The position numbers and the translations under genes were made by a program. The notes under the pieces are model-generated. The model was not told the origin of the DNA. It saw nothing but the letters and a program-made list of their open reading frames with translations, and did not search any database. Below are positions 41,524-52,468 of a DNA stretch of 64,000 nt, piece by piece; the first letter of the stretch is position 1; the number at the start of each line of letters is the position of its first letter. The stretch is from assembly GCA_947501275.1 (NCBI GenBank), contig CANMVD010000001.1:868001-932000 (forward strand), written 5' to 3'. This stretch comes from an uncultured Tateyamaria sp. (GTDB lineage: Bacteria > Pseudomonadota > Alphaproteobacteria > Rhodobacterales > Rhodobacteraceae).

Positions 41524-41658
41524 TCAAGCAGCTTGCGCAACTGGATAGCCCGAAAAGTGTGAATCATCCACGCGAACGGTCATACGACCATCTGGCAGCG
41601 TCCGGACATAAATCCCCTGCACCAATATCGAGGTGCCCAAGGCAATCGTTCTAAGCAT
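41524..41658 (-). CDS. 44-aa small conserved-looking ORF (below ORF-track length cutoff)
   Basis: MLRTIALGTSILVQGIYVRTLPDGRMTVRVDDSHFSGYPVAQAA*; SD-like ggaggaaag just upstream on minus strand. Confidence 0.65.
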   Translation of the reverse strand: MLRTIALGTSILVQGIYVRTLPDGRMTVRVDDSHFSGYPVAQAA

Positions 41659-41752
41659 CGCTTTCCTCCCCAAAAAGAAAGACACACTTCATAATTGCGT
41701 CACATGGTTAACAAGTCATCAACAAATTTGCCATTTCGACCAATTTTCAGTC

Positions 41753-41781
41753 AAAAAAGAAACAACCTGAGGATGTTTCTA
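41753..41781 (-). terminator. Probable intrinsic terminator of argJ-mutT transcript
   Basis: Minus strand AGAAACA-TCCTCAGGT-TGTTTCT followed by TTTTT. Confidence 0.65.
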
Positions 41782-42177
41782 CAACCAATCCCGTAAAATC
41801 GGGATCAAAGGGACATCTGCCTCTGGCATTGGGTAGGATTTCAGATCCTTGGGCCGTACCCACTTCAGCGTCTGGCCTTCACGGGATTCTGGTGTGCCGT
41901 TCCATTTTCGACAGGCAAAAAGAGGCATCAGCAGATGGAAATCCTCGTAGCTATGGCTGGCGAACGTCAAAGGTGCGAGGCAAGACTGCCACGTGTCGAT
42001 CCCCAGCTCTTCCTGTAACTCGCGGATCAGAGCAGCTTCAGGCGTTTCGTCGGCCTCGATCTTACCGCCTGGAAACTCCCACAGCCCGGCCATCGATTTG
42101 CCTTCGGGTCTTTGTGCCAAAAGGACGCGTCCATCCGCATCGATGAGCGCAACAGCGGACACCAGCACAGTCTTCAT
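41779..42177 (-). CDS. mutT: 8-oxo-dGTP diphosphatase MutT
   Basis: VLLAQRPEGKSMAGLWEFPGGKIEADETPEAALIRELQEELGI. Confidence 0.92.
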   Translation of the reverse strand: MKTVLVSAVALIDADGRVLLAQRPEGKSMAGLWEFPGGKIEADETPEAALIRELQEELGIDTWQSCLAPLTFASHSYEDFHLLMPLFACRKWNGTPESREGQTLKWVRPKDLKSYPMPEADVPLIPILRDWL

Positions 42178-42199
42178 CTTCGCACTCCACGTTGGATGG

Positions 42200-43426
42200 T
42201 CACGATCGGTAATCCGCATTGATCGAGATGTAGCCGTGCGTAAGGTCGCAGGTCCAAACAGTTGCCTGTTCCTCGCCCAATCCGATATCTGCCCGAATTG
42301 AAATATGATCGCCCTGCATGTGCGCTGCGGCCGCCTCTTCGCTGTAGTCTGGGCTTACCCAACCATGATCGGCAACCAGAACGTCGCCGAACCAGATTGA
42401 AAGCGTGTCACGATCCGCTGCCGCGCCGGATTTGCCCACAGCCATGACGATACGGCCCCAATTTGGGTCCTCGCCCGCGATAGCAGTTTTGACCAATGGT
42501 GAATTGGCAATGGACATGGCATGGGTTTTGGCATCTTCGGCTGACGCCGCGCCTGTCACCTTGATCTCGACGAATTTCGTGGCGCCTTCGCCGTCCTTTA
42601 CAACCTGATGCGCCAGATCAAGCATGACGCTTTCCAATGCTGCCGCAAAGTCCGCGCTGTGTGTGACATCCGCGCCCGACGCACCTGTCGCTGCACAGAT
42701 CAACGTGTCTGACGTTGATGTGTCGCTGTCCACAGTGATGCAGTTAAAGGTTTGTGCGTTGATACCCGACACCAACGTCTGCAAATCGTCCTGCGCAATA
42801 GATGCATCCGTAAAGATATAGACGAGCATCGTCGCCATATCAGGCGCGATCATCCCGCTGCCTTTGGCGATGCCTGCAATACTGACGGCGGTGCCGTAGA
42901 CATCGCACGTGGCGGATGCGCCCTTGGCAAACGTATCCGTTGTCATAATCGCCTGGGCTGCATCGTGAATTGAACCGGGTGCGAGCTTCTCGTTCAGTTC
43001 TGCCAGCTTGGCGGTAATACGGTCATGTGGCAGACGCTCACCGATAACACCTGTCGATGCGGTAAAGACACGCCCGTCGGGAACACCCGTCACATCAGCA
43101 ACAGCGGACACGATGGATTCGACGGATGCATCGCCCTGCCGCCCGGTGAAGGCGTTGGAGTTACCCGCATTGACCAAAATCGCAGCGCCCGCATCACTGG
43201 GATTTCCCAACTTGGACTGGCAATCCAGAACAGGCGCTGAGCGCGTTGCAGACCGCGTAAACACACCGGCAACAGATGTTCCGGGAATGCACGTGGCCAG
43301 CATCACGTCCAGACGATCAGTGTATTTCACACCCGCGGATGCGGCGGCGAAACTCACACCGTCGATGATCGGCATTTCTGGAAACGCCGCTGGAGCCAAC
43401 GGCGCGCGAGGCAAAGTTCCGGCCAT
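42200..43426 (-). CDS. argJ: Bifunctional glutamate N-acetyltransferase/amino-acid acetyltransferase
   Basis: FTRSATRSAPV; AILVNAGNSNAFTGRQG; KGSGMIAPDMATMLVYIFTDA. Confidence 0.96.
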   Translation of the reverse strand: MAGTLPRAPLAPAAFPEMPIIDGVSFAAASAGVKYTDRLDVMLATCIPGTSVAGVFTRSATRSAPVLDCQSKLGNPSDAGAAILVNAGNSNAFTGRQGDASVESIVSAVADVTGVPDGRVFTASTGVIGERLPHDRITAKLAELNEKLAPGSIHDAAQAIMTTDTFAKGASATCDVYGTAVSIAGIAKGSGMIAPDMATMLVYIFTDASIAQDDLQTLVSGINAQTFNCITVDSDTSTSDTLICAATGASGADVTHSADFAAALESVMLDLAHQVVKDGEGATKFVEIKVTGAASAEDAKTHAMSIANSPLVKTAIAGEDPNWGRIVMAVGKSGAAADRDTLSIWFGDVLVADHGWVSPDYSEEAAAAHMQGDHISIRADIGLGEEQATVWTCDLTHGYISINADYRS

Positions 43427-43429
43427 TGT

Positions 43430-44269
43430 TTATTCCAACAGCTCGAGATCTTTAATGATGGCGGGGTCAACACCTTCTGCGGCGCTTTGATCGACCGTCG
43501 CCGCTTCGCGCAAAACTTCGATACGCGCATTCACTGCATCGGTGCGCAATTGCTCTTCCAGCTCAGGGCGAACCGCTTCGAGATCGGGCAACGCCGTTTC
43601 TCGCACTTCGTTCAGAATGATCACATGCCAGCCGAACTGCGTTTGGACCGGATTCGACACTTCACCAACGTCCAGAGCGATAACTGCCGCTTCGAAAGAC
43701 GGGACCATCATGCCGGGCCCAAACCATCCCAAAGAGCCGCCGTTTGGACCAGATGGGCCAGTTGATTTTTCACGTGCGGTGATCGCAAAGTCTGCACCAC
43801 CATCGATGTCCGCCTTGATGGCCAGCGCCTGTTCCTCGGTTTCGACAAGAATATGCGAAGCATTGTATTCTTCGCCTGCTTCCTGACCGGCAAAGCGGGC
43901 TTCGTAAGCCGCTTCCAGTGCTTCCGGCGTCAGCGCTGTTTGCAACTCAGCTTCGATCGCTTCTCCAGCCGTCAAAGAACGCCGTTCGTTTTCGAGCGAC
44001 AGTGTGGCCCGTTTGGGAAGTTCACCTTCAAAGGACTGCGCCAGAAGCGTCTGTTGGATCAGTTGCGTCAGGATGCCTTCAAACAGCACGTCATCAGGCA
44101 GGTCGCGGAATTGCTGGGGCAAAGTTGCGCGTGCCACCATCATGTGACCGACCGTAATCTCGGTTCCGTTGACTGTGGCAACCACGGTATCGACGTCCTG
44201 GGCAGATGCAGGCATTGCCATAGCCGCACACAGGGCCAGAGCATACAGAGAAAAGGTGCGTTTAAGCAT
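43430..44269 (-). CDS. Parvulin-type peptidyl-prolyl cis-trans isomerase, exported
   Basis: Signal peptide; YNASHILVETEEQALAIKADIDGGADFAITAREKSTGPSGPNGGSLGWFGPGMMVPSFE. Confidence 0.93.
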   Translation of the reverse strand: MLKRTFSLYALALCAAMAMPASAQDVDTVVATVNGTEITVGHMMVARATLPQQFRDLPDDVLFEGILTQLIQQTLLAQSFEGELPKRATLSLENERRSLTAGEAIEAELQTALTPEALEAAYEARFAGQEAGEEYNASHILVETEEQALAIKADIDGGADFAITAREKSTGPSGPNGGSLGWFGPGMMVPSFEAAVIALDVGEVSNPVQTQFGWHVIILNEVRETALPDLEAVRPELEEQLRTDAVNARIEVLREAATVDQSAAEGVDPAIIKDLELLE

Positions 44270-44443
44270 GTAACAGTCCTTGGGCTGTGCGCGCAGCTGG
44301 GGCGCGCATTGACACGGTATAGCGTGACCCTTACATCGCCCTATGGACGTGGCCTGGGCCGTTTTGCCCTCCTGTATCTATGGACTTGGTGCGCGCCCGG
44401 CAAGCAGTTGCTGCACAACATGAATTGATCGGTCGGAGAACGC

Positions 44444-47143
44444 ATGCTCGGTTTAGGAACACTCACCAAAAAGGTGTTTGGCACCCCCAATGATCGCAAG
44501 ATCAAAAGCGTGCGTTCCATTGTGGAACAGATCAATGCGTTGGAGCCTGAATTCGATAAGCTTACTGATGATGATCTGAAGGATCGTACCGAGGCGTTGG
44601 CAACGCGCGCCCTTGGCGGAGAAAGTCTGGATGACTTGCTGCCCGAAGCCTTTGCCAACTGCCGCGAAGCTGCCAAGCGAGCTTTGGGACTGCGCGCCTT
44701 TGATACTCAATTGATGGGCGCGATTTTCCTCCATCAGGGCAATATCGCTGAGCAGAAAACGGGTGAGGGGAAAACCCTGACGGCCACCTTTGCCGCCTAT
44801 CTGAATGCGTTGACGGGCAAAGGCGTGCACGTCGTGACCGTGAACGAATACCTTGCGCAACGAGATGCGGATTGGATGGGCAACGTGTTCAGTGCCCTGG
44901 GTCTGACAACCGGTGTCGCTTATTCCAACATGGAAGAAGACACCAAGCGCGCGGCCTATGCCTGTGACATCACGTATGCGACCAACAACGAGCTGGGTTT
45001 CGACTACCTGCGCGACAACATGAAACAATCCATCGAGCAGATGGTCCAGCGCGGTCACAATTACGCGATTGTGGACGAGGTCGATTCCATCCTGATTGAT
45101 GAAGCGCGGACGCCACTGGTGATCTCCGGCCCTCTTCAGGACCGTTCCGAGATGTATGTGACCATCGACGGTATCATCCCGTTGATCGAAGACAACCACT
45201 ACGAGCTGGATGAAAAGCAGCGCAACGTCACCTTTACCGAAGAGGGCAACGAGTTTCTCGAAGAACAGCTGCGCGTGCGCGGGCTAATCGAACCCGAAGC
45301 GTCACTTTATGACCCGGAGTCTACGTCCATTGTTCATCACGTGAACCAAGGTTTGCGGGCTCACAAGCTGTTCCTGAAAGACAAAGACTACATTGTCCGA
45401 GATGGTGACGTGGTGCTGATTGATGAATTCACAGGCCGAATGATGACCGGTCGCCGATTGTCCGAAGGTTTGCATCAGGCCATCGAGGCAAAAGAAGGCG
45501 TGCAGATCCAGCCCGAGAACCAGACATTGGCGTCGGTGACGTTCCAGAATTACTTCCGTTTATATGGCAAGCTGGCTGGTATGACCGGGACAGCGGCCAC
45601 CGAAGCCGAGGAATTTGCAGAGATCTACGGCCTTGGAGTCGTCGAAGTACCAACCAACCGTACAATTGCACGTGTCGATGAAGATGATCAGGTCTTCCGC
45701 ACCGGCAAAGAGAAATACGGCGCGATGATCAATGAGATCAAGGAAGCGCATGCCAAGGGGCAGCCGATTCTTGTCGGGACAACGTCGATTGATAAGTCCG
45801 AGATGTTCAGCACCTTGCTCAAGGCGGAGAACATTCCGCACAACGTTCTCAACGCACGCCAGCACGAGCAAGAGGCGCAAATCATTGCGGATGCGGGCAA
45901 GCTGGGCGCGGTAACCATCGCAACCAACATGGCAGGTCGTGGCACCGACATTCAGTTGGGCGGAAATGTTGAAATGAAAGTGCTCGAAGCCATCACGGCG
46001 GACCCTGACGCCGATCCCGAAAAGGTGCGCACCCGTATCGAGGCCGAGCACGAAGACGAAAAGAAGAAGGTGCTGGCCGCTGGCGGTCTGTTCGTACTTG
46101 CCTCAGAACGCCACGAGAGCCGTCGTATCGACAATCAGTTGCGCGGCCGTTCGGGTCGTCAGGGTGATCCGGGCCGCACGTCTTTTTACCTGAGCCTTGA
46201 AGATGACCTGATGCGCATCTTTGGTTCGGACCGACTGGACAAGGTTCTCAAGACGTTGGGTCTCGAAGAGGGCGAGGCGATTGTGCATCCATGGGTGAAC
46301 AAATCGCTGGAGCGGGCGCAGGCCAAGGTCGAAGGGCGTAACTTTGACATCCGCAAGCAGCTTCTGAAATTCGACGACGTGATGAATGACCAGCGTAAGG
46401 TTGTGTTTGGTCAGCGGCGCGAAATCATGGAAGCGGAGGATCTGTCGGAGATCACTGCCGATATGCGCGACGAGGTCGTGGATGACCTGATCGACCAGTA
46501 CATGCCCCAGGGGTCCTATGCGGATCAGTGGGATACGCACGGCCTGTACGCCGGCGTGATTGAGAACCTCAGTCTGGATGTGCCTGTCATTGCGTGGTGC
46601 GAAGAAGAGGGCGTTGACGAAGAACAGATCCGCGAACGACTGATCGAAGCCAGTGACAAGTTGATGGCTGAAAAGCTGGAAGCGTTTGGCGAAGAGAACA
46701 TGCGCAGCATCGAAAAGCAGTTGGTGTTGCAGGCTATTGACGGCAAGTGGCGCGACCACCTTCTGACACTGGAACATTTGCGCTCGGTCGTAGGGTTTCG
46801 TGGGTACGCGCAGCGCGATCCTTTGAACGAATACAAGAACGAGGCGTTTCAGCTGTTTGAGTCCATGCTCGACAGCTTGAGGACTGAAGTAACCAACAAA
46901 TTGTCGCGCATCCGTCCTTTGACAGAAGAAGAGCGCGCGCAAATGCTGGCTGATATTGCAGCTCAACAAGCGGCTGCGCAGCCTCAGGCGACACCCGACG
47001 CCCCACCTGCTCCGACCGCCGAAGCGATCGAGAATGGGTTTGACGAAAATGATCCAGCGACATGGGGCAATCCCGGTCGCAACGAGCAGTGTCCTTGTGG
47101 GTCTGGCAAGAAGTTCAAACACTGCCACGGGCGTATGGGTTAG
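44444..47143 (+). CDS. secA: Preprotein translocase ATPase SecA
   Basis: [50 protein letters not shown]-terminal zinc motif [14 protein letters not shown]. Confidence 0.98.
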   Translation: MLGLGTLTKKVFGTPNDRKIKSVRSIVEQINALEPEFDKLTDDDLKDRTEALATRALGGESLDDLLPEAFANCREAAKRALGLRAFDTQLMGAIFLHQGNIAEQKTGEGKTLTATFAAYLNALTGKGVHVVTVNEYLAQRDADWMGNVFSALGLTTGVAYSNMEEDTKRAAYACDITYATNNELGFDYLRDNMKQSIEQMVQRGHNYAIVDEVDSILIDEARTPLVISGPLQDRSEMYVTIDGIIPLIEDNHYELDEKQRNVTFTEEGNEFLEEQLRVRGLIEPEASLYDPESTSIVHHVNQGLRAHKLFLKDKDYIVRDGDVVLIDEFTGRMMTGRRLSEGLHQAIEAKEGVQIQPENQTLASVTFQNYFRLYGKLAGMTGTAATEAEEFAEIYGLGVVEVPTNRTIARVDEDDQVFRTGKEKYGAMINEIKEAHAKGQPILVGTTSIDKSEMFSTLLKAENIPHNVLNARQHEQEAQIIADAGKLGAVTIATNMAGRGTDIQLGGNVEMKVLEAITADPDADPEKVRTRIEAEHEDEKKKVLAAGGLFVLASERHESRRIDNQLRGRSGRQGDPGRTSFYLSLEDDLMRIFGSDRLDKVLKTLGLEEGEAIVHPWVNKSLERAQAKVEGRNFDIRKQLLKFDDVMNDQRKVVFGQRREIMEAEDLSEITADMRDEVVDDLIDQYMPQGSYADQWDTHGLYAGVIENLSLDVPVIAWCEEEGVDEEQIRERLIEASDKLMAEKLEAFGEENMRSIEKQLVLQAIDGKWRDHLLTLEHLRSVVGFRGYAQRDPLNEYKNEAFQLFESMLDSLRTEVTNKLSRIRPLTEEERAQMLADIAAQQAAAQPQATPDAPPAPTAEAIENGFDENDPATWGNPGRNEQCPCGSGKKFKHCHGRMG

Positions 47144-47252
47144 AGCGCCCGCGCCTCATTCCTGCCCCAAAGAGTCCCCGGAGCGGTCATAACCCGGCCC
47201 CTTTGCTGTGCGAATCCTTAATGGACTTAATCCGTGAAGGGGACGTGGGACC

Positions 47253-48266
47253 ATGTCACATAAGAAGGAAATCGTAACAGCTGTTGGTACACTCGCCATC
47301 GCGGTTGGCATTGGTTTCGTCATGCAAAGCAGCGACTCAGCGCAACAGCGATATGGTGAAGGTGCACGGCCACAGGTGGCCATCCAGGGTATGATTGCCT
47401 CTCCGGGCGCTGCTGACTCCTTTGATTCAGATGTGATGCTGGAAGTCCAAGAGATTGAGCTGACCTCTGCCACGGATGTTGCTGCGGTACCCGTTCCTGA
47501 TGCCGAGGGCGGTGTAGAACGTGCATCTGTGCCTGAGCCGGCGGACATGCCGGACACTGACCAAAGCCCTGAAATACTGGCCGAAGCATGTGAAATGACA
47601 GCCGTGGCCAAGGCCGTGCCTGGTGCAATGGTCAGCCTGATGCTCGATGCGCCATGCGCGCAGAATGAACGCCTGACGGTTCACCACAACGGATTGATCT
47701 TTACGCACACAACAAACAGTGATGGCGCTTTGTCGATCATGGTTCCTGCCTTGAGCGAAGAGGCCGTGTTCATCATGGCGTTCTCGAATGGTGATGGCGC
47801 TGTTGCCCAGATCTCTGTTTCTGATCTTGCGGATTACGAACGCGTTGCTCTGCAATGGCGTGGCAATGCCGGTTTCCAATTGCACGCTCGTGAATTTGGC
47901 GCTGACTACGGCGACGCGGGCCATGTCTGGGCCGGGACTGAACCAGATGTCGCAGGGCTGCAAACCGGAAACACAGGGTATCTGATGCGTCTGGGTGATG
48001 CTGATTTGCCGGAACCACTGGTCGCCGAAGTATACACGTTTGCCTCGGGCATGGCCGCAGCATCTGGAACAATTGATCTGAGTGTTGAAGCCGAAGTGAC
48101 CATGGACAACTGTGGCCTCGAGATTGAAGCACAATCACTGGAAAAGATGGCCGATGGTGGCATAAAATCGCGCGATGTTACGCTTGCCGTGCCGTCCTGT
48201 GACGCCGTTGGCACCTTTCTGGTGTTGAACAATCTGGTCGCAGACCTGAAAGTCGCCAGCAACTAA
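47253..48266 (+). CDS. Conserved-looking hypothetical protein with N-terminal TM/signal segment
   Basis: EIVTAVGTLAIAVGIGFVMQSS leader then Ala/Glu-rich extracytoplasmic sequence; no family recognised. Confidence 0.7.
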   Translation: MSHKKEIVTAVGTLAIAVGIGFVMQSSDSAQQRYGEGARPQVAIQGMIASPGAADSFDSDVMLEVQEIELTSATDVAAVPVPDAEGGVERASVPEPADMPDTDQSPEILAEACEMTAVAKAVPGAMVSLMLDAPCAQNERLTVHHNGLIFTHTTNSDGALSIMVPALSEEAVFIMAFSNGDGAVAQISVSDLADYERVALQWRGNAGFQLHAREFGADYGDAGHVWAGTEPDVAGLQTGNTGYLMRLGDADLPEPLVAEVYTFASGMAAASGTIDLSVEAEVTMDNCGLEIEAQSLEKMADGGIKSRDVTLAVPSCDAVGTFLVLNNLVADLKVASN

Positions 48267-48288
48267 TCGCTGCGACAAAGGGCTCTTT

Positions 48289-49842
48289 ATGGCTTGGCTT
48301 CGTGCGGCGTTCTGCGCCGCACTTTTACTTTTGCCCCCTGCGCTTTCTGCGCAGGACGTGACGCTGACATCGCCTGATGGGGCCGTGGAACTCAGCGGTA
48401 CGCTCCTGGGCTTTGATGGCGAATTCTATAGGTTGCGAACCGTCTATGGTGAACTGACGGTCGATGGATCCGGCGTGATATGCGACGGCCCTGCCTGCCC
48501 CAATTTGCAAGACTATGTGGCCGAAGTGGCTGTGTCCGGTTCGTCCACCATGGGCGCGGTGCTTATGCCTGCCCTCATCGAAGGCTTCGCGTTGCGCAAC
48601 GACTATGAGGCGACACGCGAAACTCAGGATTCGTCGACGTTTACCTATGTTTTGCGCAAGCAATCCGATGGTAAAGTCGCGGCGCGTTTTTACTTTAGCG
48701 TGTCCACGACGGATGCGGGATTTGCTGATCTGTTGGCCAATGACGCAGATATCGTGATGGCGCTGCGTGAGATCCGTCAGGATGAACGGCAACGTGCGCG
48801 CGATGCTGGGATGGGCGATCTGACCGGCGCCAACCGCAGCCGTGTTCTTGCGTTAGATGCGATGGTGCCGATCGTGTCGCCCAGCAATCCAGTTGGGACA
48901 ATTTCGCCCACGGCGCTAGCCGATGTCTTTGCTGGCCGTATCACAAACTGGACTGCGTTGGGTGGGGCGGATGCGCCGATTTCCCTGCATTTGCCAGCAG
49001 CTGAGACCGGTCTTGGGCAAGCCGTCGAGGATGAGGTGATGGGGCCCGTCAATCTGTCTTTGGCTGATGGGATTGGTCGCCACGTGCGGGGTAGCGATCT
49101 GACCGAAGCGGTTCTGCGTGATCCCTTCGCCATTGGTATCTCCAGCTTTGCCGAGGTTGGCGAAGCGCGCCCTCTAAGTCTAACAGGGCCGTGCGGGTAT
49201 TCGTTGCGCGCGGTGCGGGGCACCATCAAGACCGAAGACTACCCGCTGACAGCGCCCATGTTCCTGTATCTGCCCGCCCGGCGTTTACCAAAAGTGGCGC
49301 GCGAGTTCCTTGCCTTTACCCGTGGTCCGTCAGCGCAGATCGTTGTGCGTCGCGCGGGATTTGTCGATCAAGCGCCGGAAGAAGTGTCGATAAATCAACA
49401 AGGATACCGCTTTGCCAACGCAGTGACGGCTGCTGGTCCCGAGATCAGTCTGGAAGAATTGCAGCGCATGACGCGGACACTCTATTCGATGGCTCGGCTC
49501 ACCACGTCCTTTCGGTTTGAAACCGGATCGGTTCGGCTGGATGCGCAATCCCGATCCAATGTCGAGCAATTGGCCCGTGCACTTGAACAAGGCAAATATG
49601 ACGCCCGCCAGATCCTGCTGGCTGGGTTCAGCGATGGAGACGGGCCATCAGATATCAATCGGGACATCGCCTTGCGTCGGGCCGAAGCGGTGCGTCGGGC
49701 GCTGGTCGCGGCAGCGGAAACAGCGAATTTCGACAGAATACAGTTGGACGTCGATGCGTTTGGAGAGTCGCTGCCTATGGCGTGTGATGACAGCGCGTGG
49801 GGGCGGCAGGCCAACCGCCGGGTCGAGGTGTGGGTGCGCTAA
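48289..49842 (+). CDS. PstS-like phosphate-binding domain fused to OmpA-family C-terminal domain
   Basis: VAVSGSSTMGAVLMPALIEGFA and PVGTISPTALADVFAGRITNWTALGG (PBP-like); FRFETGSVRLDAQSRSNVEQLARAL...RRAEAVRRAL...RQANRRVEVWVR (OmpA). Confidence 0.87.
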   Translation: MAWLRAAFCAALLLLPPALSAQDVTLTSPDGAVELSGTLLGFDGEFYRLRTVYGELTVDGSGVICDGPACPNLQDYVAEVAVSGSSTMGAVLMPALIEGFALRNDYEATRETQDSSTFTYVLRKQSDGKVAARFYFSVSTTDAGFADLLANDADIVMALREIRQDERQRARDAGMGDLTGANRSRVLALDAMVPIVSPSNPVGTISPTALADVFAGRITNWTALGGADAPISLHLPAAETGLGQAVEDEVMGPVNLSLADGIGRHVRGSDLTEAVLRDPFAIGISSFAEVGEARPLSLTGPCGYSLRAVRGTIKTEDYPLTAPMFLYLPARRLPKVAREFLAFTRGPSAQIVVRRAGFVDQAPEEVSINQQGYRFANAVTAAGPEISLEELQRMTRTLYSMARLTTSFRFETGSVRLDAQSRSNVEQLARALEQGKYDARQILLAGFSDGDGPSDINRDIALRRAEAVRRALVAAAETANFDRIQLDVDAFGESLPMACDDSAWGRQANRRVEVWVR

Positions 49843-50588
49843 ATATAACCCGCTGATTTGAAGCTCAGCTCCCGGGATTTCCCTACAATCAAATGGTCGT
49901 GCAAGGTGAGACCGAGGGCAGAGCACGCCATCTCGATCTGAGCGGTCATGTCGATGTCGGACTGGCTGGGTGTCGGATCACCAGAGGGGTGGTTGTGAAC
50001 TAGGATAAGCGCAGACGCGTTGAGCTCCAGCGCCCGTTTTGCCACTTCGCGGGGATAGACAGGCACGTGATCCACTGTGCCTTTGGCCTGCTCTTCATCG
50101 GCGATCAGCACGTTTTTCCTGTCGAGAAAAAGAACGCGAAACTGTTCGGTCTCACGGTGCGCCATGGTTGTGTGGCAATAGTCTAGCAAGGCATCCCAAC
50201 TGGAAAGTACCTGTTTATTCAAAACTTTGGCGCGTGCAAGACGCTGGGCAGCGGCCTCGATAATCTTGAGCTCGCAGACAACGGCATCACCGATCCCTTT
50301 GATGGCGCGCAGACGGTCCTGAGGGGCAGACACAACGCGGTTAAAGTCGCCAAATTCTGTCATGAGCATATGCGCGAGCGGTTTCACGTCCTGACGTGGA
50401 ATGGCACGGAATAAAACCAGCTCCAGCAGCTCATAGTCGGGCATGGCGTTTGCGCCCCCTTCCATAAACCGGGTCCGCAAACGCTTGCGGTGATCGACCA
50501 TATAGGATGGCGTACGCCCTTTTGCTATGGGAATAGGGGTGGCTTCATCCAGATCAAATGGGAGTGGCTGTTCGGCAAAATGTGACAT
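49839..50588 (-). CDS. radC: RadC/MPN (JAMM) domain DNA repair protein
   Basis: YELLELVLFRAIPRQDVKPLAH; LILVHNHPSGDPTPSQSDIDMTAQ; DHLIVG. Confidence 0.95.
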   Translation of the reverse strand: MSHFAEQPLPFDLDEATPIPIAKGRTPSYMVDHRKRLRTRFMEGGANAMPDYELLELVLFRAIPRQDVKPLAHMLMTEFGDFNRVVSAPQDRLRAIKGIGDAVVCELKIIEAAAQRLARAKVLNKQVLSSWDALLDYCHTTMAHRETEQFRVLFLDRKNVLIADEEQAKGTVDHVPVYPREVAKRALELNASALILVHNHPSGDPTPSQSDIDMTAQIEMACSALGLTLHDHLIVGKSRELSFKSAGYI

Positions 50589-50684
50589 GCCCTCACCCTG
50601 CCGCAGACAAGGTTAGCGGAGCGTTAATGCTGTCCATTTTTGCGTCTGATAAGGCATATTCTTTGAGTCGCTCAATTGGGACGA

Positions 50685-51194
50685 TCAGGCCGGACGGTGC
50701 ATTACAAAGGCGGCTTCAGTCACGCCATCGTTTTCTTCGATCCCGGTGAAGGTGAATCCCGCCCGTTGCGCCAACGCGCGGGAGGCGGCGTTGCGGGTAT
50801 CGGCCCAGACCTTGATCTTGTCCGCCTTTGTCTCATTGAAAATGTACTGAATGGCGAGTTGCGTGGCGCGGGTACCGTGCCCCTGCCCATGAGACTCAGG
50901 GGCGAGCGTGATGCCCAATTCGATCTCCGATTCGTCTGCTGACAGGTGGATGCCTATGTCGCCGATCAAAGTATTCGTCGCGGTTTCGGCCACGCCGATT
51001 TGTGTCCACTGGTCGGGCTGGATCAGAGGCGTCATTGTGGCCACATAGTTCAGGAAACCTGTTGCGCGTTCGTCGTCCATTTGGTCCCAGCTTTGGTACT
51101 GGGCAATGACGGGATCATTGCGGTAGGCCTGAAAAGCGCGCAGGTCATCCGGGCCAAGTCGGCGCAGGGTTGTAGTGTCGGAGATCAGGCGCAT
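50685..51194 (-). CDS. GNAT family N-acetyltransferase
   Basis: MRLISDTTTLRRLGPDDLRAFQAYRNDP; LGITLAPESHGQGHGTRATQLAIQYIF; AGFTFTGIEEND. Confidence 0.9.
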   Translation of the reverse strand: MRLISDTTTLRRLGPDDLRAFQAYRNDPVIAQYQSWDQMDDERATGFLNYVATMTPLIQPDQWTQIGVAETATNTLIGDIGIHLSADESEIELGITLAPESHGQGHGTRATQLAIQYIFNETKADKIKVWADTRNAASRALAQRAGFTFTGIEENDGVTEAAFVMHRPA

Positions 51195-51234
51195 GGCGGT
51201 AAGGTGCGCGACATCACGCACCTTACGCAAGGTT

Positions 51235-52389
51235 TTAGCCCTTCATCGAATCCCAAAAGGATTTGACGGACGAAAAGAAGCTGCTGGATTCGGGGTTGTT
51301 CTCTTCCGACAGGTCCTCGAATTCGCGCAGTAGTTCTTTTTGGCGGCTGGTCAGGTTTACTGGCGTTTCGACAGCCAGTTCGATGAACATATCGCCGGGG
51401 CCTCCGCCACGCAGGGCGGGCATTCCCTTGGAGCGCAGGCGCATTTGGCGACCCGATTGCGAGCCTGCCGGAATTTGCACGCGGCCACGGCCACCGTCGA
51501 TGGTTGGCACTTCGATGCTGCCGCCCAAGGCTGCTGTACCCATTGAGACGGGAACACGGCAGAACAGGTTGGTCCCGTCGCGTTCGAACAGCTTGTGATC
51601 CGATACTTCAATAAAGATGTAGAGATCGCCGGATGGGCCGCCGCGCATGCCTGCTTCGCCTTCGCCAGCGAGACGGATACGTGTGCCTGTTTCAACGCCT
51701 GCCGGGATGTTGACGCTCAGCGCGCGGTCTTTTTCCGTGCGGCCTGCGCCGTTGCAGGTTTTACAGGGGTTTTTGATGATCTGGCCGAGGCCGGAACAGG
51801 TTGGACATGTCCGTTCAACCGTGAAGAAACCCTGTTGCGCGCGCACTTTGCCCATGCCTGAGCACGTGGGACAGGTTGTTGGTTCAGAGCCACCTTCGGC
51901 ACCTGTGCCGCTGCAACTGTCACAGGACACGGATGTGGGCACGTTGATGGTCTTCTGCATGCCCGCAAAAGCGTCTTCGAGCGAGATGCGGAGGTTGTAG
52001 CGAAGGTCAGAGCCGCGCGCGGCACGTCGCCCGCCACCGCCGCCGCGCTGACCGCCCATGAAGTCGCCAAAGAGGTCGTCAAATACGTCAGAGAAGGCAG
52101 ATCCGAAGTCACCCTGCTGGCCGCCAAAGCCACCGCCGGGCCGTCCGCCGCCACCCATGCCGCCCTCAAAGGCAGCGTGGCCAAAACGGTCATAGGCCGC
52201 TTTTTTGTCAGCGTCCTTCAGGACTTCGTAGGCCTCGTTGGCTTCCTTGAACTGTGCTTCGGCGTCAGGATTGTCCGCGTTGCGGTCAGGGTGAAGTTCT
52301 TTCGCCTTGCTGCGATAGCCCTTCTTGATCTCGTCGGCTGATGCGCCTTTGGCAACGCCAAGGACGTCGTAATAGTCACGTTTTGCCAT
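51235..52389 (-). CDS. dnaJ: Molecular chaperone DnaJ
   Basis: J domain (HPD), G/F region, four CxxCxGxG-type zinc repeats. Confidence 0.98.
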   Translation of the reverse strand: MAKRDYYDVLGVAKGASADEIKKGYRSKAKELHPDRNADNPDAEAQFKEANEAYEVLKDADKKAAYDRFGHAAFEGGMGGGGRPGGGFGGQQGDFGSAFSDVFDDLFGDFMGGQRGGGGGRRAARGSDLRYNLRISLEDAFAGMQKTINVPTSVSCDSCSGTGAEGGSEPTTCPTCSGMGKVRAQQGFFTVERTCPTCSGLGQIIKNPCKTCNGAGRTEKDRALSVNIPAGVETGTRIRLAGEGEAGMRGGPSGDLYIFIEVSDHKLFERDGTNLFCRVPVSMGTAALGGSIEVPTIDGGRGRVQIPAGSQSGRQMRLRSKGMPALRGGGPGDMFIELAVETPVNLTSRQKELLREFEDLSEENNPESSSFFSSVKSFWDSMKG

Positions 52390-52468
52390 GGATCAACTCC
52401 TTTTTCTGGAACGTCTGAGGCCGGCCTGTGCGGGCCGGCCTCGTGATTGGTTCCGGTCGCGCGGCCTA

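Noticed and set aside
46103-47128. 341-aa minus ORF opposite secA and other secA antisense ORFs
   Set aside because: Antisense to well-conserved secA, no domain signal.
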